Origin: Planctomycetota bacterium
GTDB lineage: Bacteria; Planctomycetota; JAJSAM01; JAJVHW01
NCBI GenBank assembly: GCA_021414065.1
Contig: JAIOPE010000037.1
Span: 87,960 to 151,959 of the forward strand
DNA: 64,000 nucleotides
Direction: 5' to 3'
This document shows positions 56,330 to 64,000 of the stretch, piece by piece. The stretch's first letter is position 1; the number at the start of each line of letters is the position of its first letter. A program made the position numbers and the translations under genes. Below the pieces are notes generated by a model. The model searched no databases. It saw nothing but the letters and a program-made list of their open reading frames with translations, and was not told the DNA's origin.

Positions 56330-57712
56330 ATGGACCCCGAATTCGGAAACCCTAGCCTCCCCGGCCTCGTCGCCGGGATTCCCACGCTCCTCGCGGCCCA
56401 GGGTCCGCTCGACGGCATCGTGCCGCTCGTGCTCGGAACGATCGCACTGCTCGTGGTGTCGTTCCTCGCATCGCTCACCGAAGCCGCGTACATGTCGCTC
56501 TCCCGGATGCGGGCCGAGACGCTTGCGGAAGAAGGTGCGACGAATGCGGAACGCCTCGCCGGCCGACTCCGCCTCGACTTCGCCCGGCCGCTCGCGACGC
56601 TCGTCATCTTCAACAACATCGCGAACTCCGGCGGCCCGCTTCTCGCGGGTGCGGCCGCGCAGCACTACGCCGAGGTGCAGGGATGGAACCCGGCCACGGT
56701 GGTCGGCGTCTACGGCGCGATCCTCGTCGTGCTCGTGATCCTGTTCGGCGAGATCCTTCCAAAGACGATCGGCGAGCACCACCCCGAGCCGGTCGCGCGG
56801 ACTGCCGCGTGGCCGCTTCAGGTGATCAAGATCGCACTCACGCCGCTCACCGCGATCATCGGCCGGTTGCAGCGTCCGTTCGCGCGAATCGGCGGGCACC
56901 AGACCTCGGAGGAGGAGATCGGTCGCCTCGCGGAACTCGGCCAGGAGCAGGGCGCGATCGAGAAGCACGAGGGCGAGATGATCGGCCGCGTGCTGAAGCT
57001 CGACGAGATCACCGCCGGCGACATCATGACGCCGCGCGTGGACATGACGATGCTCTCCGCCGACGCAAAACTCGCGGACGTGAAGGAAGAGCTCGGCAAC
57101 CTGAAACGCTCGCTTGTCCCCCTCTTCCGCAAAAACCGCGACGACGTGGTCGCCGTGCTCGACCGCATGGACGCGTTGCTGCTGCTTGCGCGCGGCAAGG
57201 GCGACATGCTGCTCAACGATCCGCTCATCACCGTGAAACCGTACTTCGTGCCGCACACGATGCCGGCGAACCGTCTCCTCGTGCAGCTCCAGCGGCGCAC
57301 GGATCACCTGGCGGTCGTGGTCGGCGAGTACGGCGAAACCGTGGGGCTCGTGACCCTCGAAGACGTGATCGAGGAGATCGTCGGCGAGATCTACGACGAG
57401 AACGACATCGGCGTCGGCACGGGCGTGCAGCGTGTTTCGCGCGACGTGGTCGTGGCCCTCGGCGCGTCGGAAGTGAAGGACGTGAACGACTCGCTCGGCA
57501 CGGAGATCCCGAACCACCGCACGGTGGCCGGTCTCCTCCTCGACGAGTTGGGCGACATCCCGTCGCAGGGCGCCACGCACGCGGCGTTCGGCGTGACGTT
57601 CGAGATCGTGGAGCGCTCGGAGCGCGCGATCGTGAAGGTCCGCATCCGCCGCGACCGCCCGCCCATCGAAGACGGCGAGTCCCCGTCGGCCAGCGTCAAC
57701 GAAGACGCATAG
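56330..57712 (+). CDS. CNNM/HlyC-CorC family transporter (DUF21-CBS-CorC_HlyC)
   Basis: SLTEAAYMSLSRMRAE, GEILPKTIGEHHPEPVA, DIMTPRVDMTML, HLAVVVGEYGETVGLVTLEDVIEEIVGEIYDE. Confidence 0.92.
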   Translation: MDPEFGNPSLPGLVAGIPTLLAAQGPLDGIVPLVLGTIALLVVSFLASLTEAAYMSLSRMRAETLAEEGATNAERLAGRLRLDFARPLATLVIFNNIANSGGPLLAGAAAQHYAEVQGWNPATVVGVYGAILVVLVILFGEILPKTIGEHHPEPVARTAAWPLQVIKIALTPLTAIIGRLQRPFARIGGHQTSEEEIGRLAELGQEQGAIEKHEGEMIGRVLKLDEITAGDIMTPRVDMTMLSADAKLADVKEELGNLKRSLVPLFRKNRDDVVAVLDRMDALLLLARGKGDMLLNDPLITVKPYFVPHTMPANRLLVQLQRRTDHLAVVVGEYGETVGLVTLEDVIEEIVGEIYDENDIGVGTGVQRVSRDVVVALGASEVKDVNDSLGTEIPNHRTVAGLLLDELGDIPSQGATHAAFGVTFEIVERSERAIVKVRIRRDRPPIEDGESPSASVNEDA

Positions 57713-57722
57713 GGTCCGTCAG

Positions 57723-59579
57723 TCACTCCGTCCTGAACTGCCACGCGAACTCGACCGGGCCTTCCTTGCCCGTCGCCCGAAATCGCACGACGTACGCGGT
57801 GTCGGCATCCAGTGGGGACGACGCGCAGAAGATCGCGCTGTCTTCCGGGAAGCCGGACGCGAAGTCCTCCTTGTACCGGTGCTCCTTGCACCAGAGCGTG
57901 CCGGAGATCGGGACGGGGCCGGCGGCGGTCGGAACCGACTCGCCCTCGTCCGCCGGATCGACCGCCTTCGGCGTCGCCCGGAACAACTCGACGCTCAGGT
58001 CCTTCAGGTCGGCGAACCGATCGCCGGCGCGGGTCCATGTGATGCAGATCGGCGTGCCGCGCGGCGTGTCGTAGTACTTCGGGTCCGGGTCGGGAACGGG
58101 GATCTCCGGCTCGCACTTGACGGGCACGCCCGTCTGACCCGGGCCCGGGATGAGCAGCGGGAACCCGCGCTGCGACGCGTCGATCGGCGGGCCCCAGAGC
58201 AGCGATCCCACGGGCCCCGGGAACGCGCCGACGCCTCCCTCCGGCGTGCCGAGACAGCTTCCGCGATGCAGGATCGTCCAGAAGATGTCCCGTGCGAACC
58301 GAGCGCCGTCCGGTGACGTGCCGACGCTGCTCCGTTTGCCCGCCTCGGCGCCGCGCGGCGTGATCGCCGGCTTGCCCTTGTACTCGTCGTGGCCGGAGAA
58401 GCCGTTCGCGACCCAATACGCGTGATGGAGTCCGCACGCCTCGCTCCACATGCGGTCGATGCGCTGCGGCGGGAGTCCGGCCGCCTGTCGCCACGTGTTG
58501 AGCGACTTCATCTCCGCCGCCTGCTCGGGCGTCCGCCACGACGGCTCGGGTTCGGTCTCGACCTGGAGCGTCCAGATCACCGTGTCCTTCCCCTCGTCGC
58601 GCGTCGTGAAGCGGATCAACTTCCACGAGACGAGGCCCTGTTCGGTCCAAGCCGTCGGCTCCTCGCCGACATGTCGAAACGCGCCGCCCGCGAACCGAAC
58701 GAGGTCCTTCTCGCCGTCGAATGCGCCGTCCTGGTCCGCGTCGAGGAACTCGACAGCGACGCCATCCACCTCGCCCGAGAGCGTGGTCGCAGGTGCCGCG
58801 ATCCACCGCCCGAGACGCTGGAAGACGAGCACCTTCCGCGGCGTCTTCTTCGGGCCGACGTCGATCACGCGTCCGAAGTCGATCCCGACCGCCGCGGCGA
58901 ACTTGCCGTCCTTCCCCGTGTCGATTTCGAGTTTCATGGCCGACTCGCGCACCGCGATCGACTCGCCGACGAGCGACTCGGGGAGCTTCTTCACCGGAGA
59001 CGCCAGCAACTGCTCGATCCACGGCGGAATGAACGACGCGTCCCAGAGCGCACCGGGCTCGAGCGTCACGGTCCGCCGCACGGAGTCGGCTCGGTGCGTC
59101 CGCAGTCGATCGAGGACTGCGTCGATCCAGCGCTGGCCACGCGGCGCGTCGGGCGGCGCGGTGTCGCGCGGGCGGCCGCGGCCTCGGCCCGGCTCGGGGT
59201 CCTTCTCCTTCGGCGCGGGCTTCTCCGTTGCGGCGCGGCGCCAGCCCTTCGCGCGCCACTCGCTGCGGCAGGTTTCGATCGCCGCGACGGCGCCGTCGGC
59301 GTCGAGTCCGCCGATGCCGTCCACGACCCCCTGGAATCGCTTCGACGAGACGTCGTCCGGGATGCGGTCGATCAGCAGGGGAACGGCGGCCGGCCCGAGT
59401 TGCTTCAACGCCTTCGCGCCGCGCGCACGGATCGACGCGTCGGGCTCGCCGAGGTCCGCGACGATTGCATCGACTCGCTTCTCCAGATCGGCGTCTGCTG
59501 CGCGGACGGACGTCGCCGACGAGCCCGCGACCGCCAGCGCCAGGATCGCCGCCGCGCCGCGGGCGGCGCGCCGCGTCAC
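57723..59579 (-). CDS. CAP/SCP-like domain exported protein with N-terminal HEAT-like region
   Basis: Signal peptide; SIRARGAKALKQLGPAAVPLLIDRI (HEAT-like); SLNTWRQAAGLPPQRIDRMWSEACGLHHAYWVANGFSGHDE (CAP-like). Confidence 0.65.
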   Translation of the reverse strand: MTRRAARGAAAILALAVAGSSATSVRAADADLEKRVDAIVADLGEPDASIRARGAKALKQLGPAAVPLLIDRIPDDVSSKRFQGVVDGIGGLDADGAVAAIETCRSEWRAKGWRRAATEKPAPKEKDPEPGRGRGRPRDTAPPDAPRGQRWIDAVLDRLRTHRADSVRRTVTLEPGALWDASFIPPWIEQLLASPVKKLPESLVGESIAVRESAMKLEIDTGKDGKFAAAVGIDFGRVIDVGPKKTPRKVLVFQRLGRWIAAPATTLSGEVDGVAVEFLDADQDGAFDGEKDLVRFAGGAFRHVGEEPTAWTEQGLVSWKLIRFTTRDEGKDTVIWTLQVETEPEPSWRTPEQAAEMKSLNTWRQAAGLPPQRIDRMWSEACGLHHAYWVANGFSGHDEYKGKPAITPRGAEAGKRSSVGTSPDGARFARDIFWTILHRGSCLGTPEGGVGAFPGPVGSLLWGPPIDASQRGFPLLIPGPGQTGVPVKCEPEIPVPDPDPKYYDTPRGTPICITWTRAGDRFADLKDLSVELFRATPKAVDPADEGESVPTAAGPVPISGTLWCKEHRYKEDFASGFPEDSAIFCASSPLDADTAYVVRFRATGKEGPVEFAWQFRTE

Positions 59580-60130
59580 CGGCTCTCCTCGACGATCTTC
59601 ACGTGAAGCCGACGCCGCTCGGCAGCCATGAGCGACCGGATCGTCTCGTGGAGCGCACGCACGCCGGGCACGGCCCGTAGCACGACCTCCGGCTCCCCGG
59701 CGTCCTGCGACCGGATCACGAGGTGACCCGCGCCTCGCAACCGCAGGAAGAACGGCTCCTGGATCTCGAGATCCTGCACGCGGAAGAGGTCCACCGTGCG
59801 ACTCGTGTGTGTGAATCGGCCGGTGCGGATCTCAAGGCGCTCGCTCGTGAGCCGGTAACGCGTGTGGGATCGGGACGCCCAGAGACAGACCCAGGCGATC
59901 CCTGCCGTCAGCACGCAGACGAGCAGTTCGCCGACGCTCTGGAGCACGACCGGCCCGAACGCAGCGACTTCGCGCTCGCCGCCGACGCCACCTGCGGTCG
60001 CCGCAACCTGCTTGTCGGAAGCCGTTTCCGACGGGTCAGCCCCGTCGAACGGGCGGCCGCACCCGGCGCAGAACCGCGCATCGGGACCGACCTTCCGGCC
60101 GCAGGACTCGCAGAAGGTGACGGGGGACAT
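59576..60130 (-). CDS. Zinc-ribbon/bacterial PH domain membrane protein
   Basis: FCESCGRKVGPDARFCAGCGRPF; HTRYRLTSERLEIRTGRFTHTSRTVDLFRVQDLEIQEPFFLRLRGAGHLVI; ATGA overlap with the next gene. Confidence 0.8.
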   Translation of the reverse strand: MSPVTFCESCGRKVGPDARFCAGCGRPFDGADPSETASDKQVAATAGGVGGEREVAAFGPVVLQSVGELLVCVLTAGIAWVCLWASRSHTRYRLTSERLEIRTGRFTHTSRTVDLFRVQDLEIQEPFFLRLRGAGHLVIRSQDAGEPEVVLRAVPGVRALHETIRSLMAAERRRLHVKIVEESR

Positions 60131-60234
60131 CGGAGCCACGATCTTCGACGCCTGCGGCCCCCCCAGCAAGGGCTTGTCCGGCGGCATCCGACCCCGGTAC
60201 TCTCCCCCGTTCCCCACCCCTCGGAGCATCCGGA

Positions 60235-61404
60235 ATGGACGACACCCCCGCCGCGAGCGTCCCACTCGACTCGTCCACCCTTGATTCGAGCGACCTCGAC
60301 ATCGTGTCGGTGCTGCCGACCTGCGCCGACGACAAGCGCCCGGTGCTTCACGACATCCCGGAGAACGACCTCCTGCGGATGCACCGCACGATGACGCTGA
60401 CGCGCGCGCTCGACCAGCGCGGGATGCTCTACCAGCGGCAGGGCCGCCTCGGCTTCTACCTGCCGTCGACGGGCGAGGAAGCGTTGCAGGCCGGTAGCGC
60501 GTGGGCGCTCCGCGCCGACGACTGGATCTTCCCGAGCTACCGCGTGGCCGGTATCGCGCTCTGGCGCGGCGCATCCATCGACAAGCTCGTCGCGAACTGC
60601 TTCGGCAACGCCGACGACAACTCGCTGGGCCGCCAGATGCCCGTCCACTACTCGCTCGCCGAGATCAACTGGCTCTCGATCAGCTCCCCGCTCGGCACAC
60701 AGATCGTCCAGTGCGCCGGCGCCGCGCGGGCCATGCAGATCAAGGGCGAGAAGAACATCGCCGTCACCTACTTCGGCGACGGTTCGACGTCCACCAACGA
60801 CTTCCACACGGGCCTCAACTTCGCAGGCGTGTGGAAGGCACCGGCCATCTTCTTCTGTCAGAACAACCAGTGGGCGATCTCCACGCCGCTCTCGCAGCAG
60901 TGCGCGGCCGCGCGCCTCGTGGACAAGGCGATCGGCTACGGGATGCCCGGCGTGCGCGTGGACGGCAACGACGTCCTCGCCGTCGCGCAGGTCGTCCGCG
61001 AGGCGGTCGAGCGCGCGCGGTCCGGCGGCGGACCGACGTTCATCGAGGCGCTGAGCTATCGCATGGGACCGCACTCGTCGTCCGACGACCCGACGCGCTA
61101 CCGCCCGTCGGACGAGGTGGACGAGTGGGCGCGACGCGATCCGATCGCTCGGTTCCGCAACTGGCTGCTCGCCGAAGGGCACCTCCGCGAAGAAGAGATC
61201 CCGGCGCTCGAGGAAGAGTGCGCCGCCGAGATCTCGGCTTCGTTCAAGCGCAACGAACAAGTGCCGAAGCCGGAGCTGGCGTCGCTCTTCGACGACGTCT
61301 ACGGCGAGATGCCCGAGCATCTGCGCGAGCAGCGCGACTTCCTGGTCGCCATCGAAGGCGGCAAGGTGCGAGAAGACACGAGCGGCGCGGCGTTCCCGCT
61401 GTAG
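60235..61404 (+). CDS. 2-oxoacid (branched-chain/pyruvate) dehydrogenase E1 alpha
   Basis: RGMLYQRQGRLGFYLPSTGEEALQAGSAWAL, VTYFGDGSTSTNDFHTGLNFAGVWKAP, NNQWAIS, GPHSSSDDPTRYR. Confidence 0.92.
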   Translation: MDDTPAASVPLDSSTLDSSDLDIVSVLPTCADDKRPVLHDIPENDLLRMHRTMTLTRALDQRGMLYQRQGRLGFYLPSTGEEALQAGSAWALRADDWIFPSYRVAGIALWRGASIDKLVANCFGNADDNSLGRQMPVHYSLAEINWLSISSPLGTQIVQCAGAARAMQIKGEKNIAVTYFGDGSTSTNDFHTGLNFAGVWKAPAIFFCQNNQWAISTPLSQQCAAARLVDKAIGYGMPGVRVDGNDVLAVAQVVREAVERARSGGGPTFIEALSYRMGPHSSSDDPTRYRPSDEVDEWARRDPIARFRNWLLAEGHLREEEIPALEEECAAEISASFKRNEQVPKPELASLFDDVYGEMPEHLREQRDFLVAIEGGKVREDTSGAAFPL

Positions 61405-61494
61405 CCGTTCGCGACACGAACGACCAGCACGACAAGACGACTCGACGAAACGACACGTGGGATGCCGCTCTGCGGCGCGAACGAGGTGGTTCAG

Positions 61495-62472
61495 ATGGCG
61501 CAGATGACGGTCCTGCAGGCAGTGAACTCGGCCTTGCATCTCGAAATGGGCCGAGACGATCGCACTGTCGTCCTCGGAGAGGATATCGCCCGCCTCGGCG
61601 GCGTGTTCCGGGCCACGGAGGGCCTGCTCGACAAGTACGGCGAGATGCGCGTGATGAACACGCCGCTCGCGGAGAGCGGGGTCATCGGCACCGCGATCGG
61701 CATGGCCATGTACGGCCTGCGTCCGATCGCGGAGATCCAGTTCCTCGACTTCATCTACCCCGCGTTCGACCAGATCGTCTCCGAGGCCGCGAAGATGCGG
61801 TACCGCTCGGGCGGTCAGTTCACGGTTCCGATGGTGATCCGTACCCCCTACGGCGGCGGCATCCGCGGCGGCCACTATCACAGCCAGTCGAGCGAGGCGT
61901 ACTTCGCGCACACGCCCGGCCTCACGGTCGTCATGCCCTCGACCCCGGAAGACACGAAGGGCCTGCTCCTCGCGTCGATCCGTCTCGGCGACCCGGTCCT
62001 CTTCCTCGAGCCGAAGGCGATCTACCGCACGGTGAAGGGCGAGGTTCCCGAGGGTGACTACGTCGTCCCGATCGGCAAGGCGAAGGTCGCCCGCGAGGGC
62101 GCCGACATCACGCTCGTCGCCTGGGGCGCGATGACCCACGTGGCCCTCAAAGCTGCGGAGGCCGCCGCCCAGAAGGACATGAGCGTCGAGGTGATCGACC
62201 TGCGGACGATCGTCCCGTGGGACCGCGAGTGCGTGCTCGCGTCGGTGCGGAAGACCGGCCGCGCGGTGATCCTGCACGAAGCCCCGCGCACCGGCGGGTT
62301 CGGCGGCGAGATCTCGGCGACGATCGCCGAGCGCGTGCTCGACTCGCTCCGCGCGCCGATCCTGCGCGTGACCGGCTTCGACACGCCGTTCCCCTACACG
62401 CTCGAGCACGTCTACATGCCCGACGTCAAGCGGGTGATGAGCGCCCTCGAACGCGTCTTCAACTACCGCTAG
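61495..62472 (+). CDS. 2-oxoacid dehydrogenase E1 beta
   Basis: MTVLQAVNSALHLEMGRDDRTVVLGEDIARLGGVFRATEGL, GGGIRGGHYHSQSSEAYFAHTPGLTVVMPSTPEDTKGLL, EVIDLRTIVPWD. ORF also extends to ATG 61462. Confidence 0.93.
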   Translation: MAQMTVLQAVNSALHLEMGRDDRTVVLGEDIARLGGVFRATEGLLDKYGEMRVMNTPLAESGVIGTAIGMAMYGLRPIAEIQFLDFIYPAFDQIVSEAAKMRYRSGGQFTVPMVIRTPYGGGIRGGHYHSQSSEAYFAHTPGLTVVMPSTPEDTKGLLLASIRLGDPVLFLEPKAIYRTVKGEVPEGDYVVPIGKAKVAREGADITLVAWGAMTHVALKAAEAAAQKDMSVEVIDLRTIVPWDRECVLASVRKTGRAVILHEAPRTGGFGGEISATIAERVLDSLRAPILRVTGFDTPFPYTLEHVYMPDVKRVMSALERVFNYR

Positions 62473-62542
62473 TCGTCCGTCTCCCGCCGCACTGCGGCCC
62501 GTCCCCGACACACCCCCAAGCGCGTCCCCGAAGGAGATCCCC

Positions 62543-63976
62543 GTGCAACTCTTCGAATTCCGTCTGCCCGACATCGGCGAAGGCGTGGCCGAGGGCGAGA
62601 TCGTCGAGTGGAAGGTCAAGGAGGGCGACCAGGTCAGCGAGGACCAGGAGCTCGTCGAGGTGATGACCGACAAGGCGACGGTGCCCATCACCTGCCCCGT
62701 CGCGGGGACGATCCGCAAGGTCGTCGCGGCGGCCGGCACGGTGGTGCCCGTCGGCGCGATCCTCGTCGCGATTGAGCCCGCCGCCGGCGCGCACGTCCCG
62801 ACGATCGCAGCCCACGGTGAGCACGGCGCGCACGAGGAGAAGGTCGCGAAGGAGGCTGCCGCAGCCGCGGCCGCAGCGGTGCCGGTCGCAGCGGCCCCCG
62901 CCGCCGAGCCCGTGTTCAAGCGCGCCCCCGGCGAGCGCGCTCTCGCCACGCCGTACACCCGGAAGATGGCCCGCGAACTCGGCCTCGACATCGAGACGAT
63001 CAAGGGCGCCGGCGAAGTCGGCCGCGTGACGCCCGAGGACGTCGAGCGCATCGCTGCGGCGAAGAAGGCCCCGGCTGCCCCGGTCGCGGTCGCAAAGCCC
63101 GCGGCCGCACCTGTCGCTGCGCCTGCCGCTGCGCCTGCTGCCACGCCCTCGCTCTCCGAGCAGATCGCCGCCCAGCCCGTCGCGACCCCCGCACCGGTTG
63201 CGGTCGCGGCTCCCGCACCGGTCGCCGCCCCGGCCCCGGCCCCGGCGCCCGCGCCGATCGCGATCCAGCCCGGCGCTCGCGAGACGCGCATCCCGATCCG
63301 CGGACTCCGCAAGAAGATCAGCGAGCGGATGCACCAGTCGAAGTCCACGGCCGCGCACTTCACGTACGTGGACGAAGTGGACGTCACCGACCTCGTCAAG
63401 CTCCGCGGCGAGCTGAAGGAGTCGGCCGCCAAACGTGGCGCGAAGCTCACCTACATGCCCTTCATCATGAAGGCCATCGTGAGCGGCCTGAAGCTGTACC
63501 CCAACCTGAACGGCCTCACCGACGACGCCCGCCAGGAGTACGTAGTCAAGCACTACTACAACTTCGGCGTCGCGGTGGACACCGACGACGGTCTCATCGT
63601 TCCCGTCGTGAAGGACGTGGACCGCCGCTCGATGATCGAGATCGCGCTCGAGATCGACCGTCTCGCGACCGACGCGAGGAACGGCAAGTCGAAGCTCGAC
63701 GACCTGCGCGACGGCACGTTCACGATCACGAATGCCGGCAACATCGGCGGCCTCTTCGCGACGCCCGTCATCAACTACCCCGAGGCGGCGATCGTCGGCG
63801 TCCACGCGATCAAGCAGAAGCCGTGGGTCGTGAACGGCGAGATCAAGATCCGCGACATCATGTACCTCTCCATCTCGATCGATCACCGCATGAACGACGG
63901 CGCGACCGGCGCCCGCTTCATGAACCAGGTCGTCGCGCTCCTCCAGGACCCGCGGCGCCTGCTCCTGGAGATCTGA
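62543..63976 (+). CDS. 2-oxoacid dehydrogenase E2 (dihydrolipoyllysine acyltransferase)
   Basis: Lipoyl EVMTDKATVPITCPVAG, peripheral-subunit-binding YTRKMARELGLDIETIKGAGEVGRVTPEDVE, catalytic ISIDHRMNDGATGARFMN; GTG start. Confidence 0.94.
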   Translation: MQLFEFRLPDIGEGVAEGEIVEWKVKEGDQVSEDQELVEVMTDKATVPITCPVAGTIRKVVAAAGTVVPVGAILVAIEPAAGAHVPTIAAHGEHGAHEEKVAKEAAAAAAAAVPVAAAPAAEPVFKRAPGERALATPYTRKMARELGLDIETIKGAGEVGRVTPEDVERIAAAKKAPAAPVAVAKPAAAPVAAPAAAPAATPSLSEQIAAQPVATPAPVAVAAPAPVAAPAPAPAPAPIAIQPGARETRIPIRGLRKKISERMHQSKSTAAHFTYVDEVDVTDLVKLRGELKESAAKRGAKLTYMPFIMKAIVSGLKLYPNLNGLTDDARQEYVVKHYYNFGVAVDTDDGLIVPVVKDVDRRSMIEIALEIDRLATDARNGKSKLDDLRDGTFTITNAGNIGGLFATPVINYPEAAIVGVHAIKQKPWVVNGEIKIRDIMYLSISIDHRMNDGATGARFMNQVVALLQDPRRLLLEI

Positions 63977-64000
63977 TGACCGCCACGACGACCGCAGCCG
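63976..64000 (+). CDS. Start of the next CDS (partial, right edge)
   Basis: ATG overlapping the E2 stop (TGATG), reads MTATTTAA. Confidence 0.4.

Noticed and set aside
59908-63450. 1180-aa minus-strand ORF
   Set aside because: Antisense to the E1a/E1b/E2 genes and low complexity (GAGAGAATGAG)

Overview
The window is 64 kb of very GC-rich bacterial DNA. The mix of PEP-CTERM and dockerin-type secreted proteins, multihaem cytochromes, FHA/kinase/TPR proteins and long antisense ORFs looks planctomycete-like, but that placement is inference. I support about 43 complete or partial CDSs and several repeat or hairpin elements. I found no convincing rRNA, tRNA, CRISPR array or transposase. Main blocks: (1) UbiD decarboxylase, FHA protein, Ser/Thr kinase-sulfatase-modifying-factor fusion, and a response regulator with a degenerate HD-GYP end. 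(2) GlcG-like protein, porin-like lipoprotein, and a lipoprotein multihaem cytochrome c with LVIVD repeats (possible outer-membrane electron conduit). (3) A 240-bp inverted cluster of REP-like palindromes. (4) A minus-strand operon with a divergent Lgt-like protein, a radical SAM enzyme resembling tetraether or membrane-spanning lipid synthases, and four small membrane paralogues. (5) A minus-strand operon (about 30.7 to 21.8 kb) encoding a double-FHA protein, an 18-CXXCH cytochrome, a cytochrome b-like membrane protein, a double cNMP-binding/4Fe-4S protein, and an FHA-TM-15-CXXCH cytochrome; this is the best candidate for an undescribed system. (6) A TPR giant with a truncated copy 7 kb away. 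(7) PEP-CTERM and dockerin/TSP3 genes with an unusual 13-bp-phased TGGCA motif. (8) FHA-GAF-adenylate cyclase next to a class II cNMP phosphodiesterase. (9) Central metabolism: class I aldolase, KorAB, citrate synthase, ferredoxin, QueF/GluQRS, and 2-oxoacid dehydrogenase E1a/E1b/E2. All calls come from reading the sequence and the supplied ORF translations; no searches were run.
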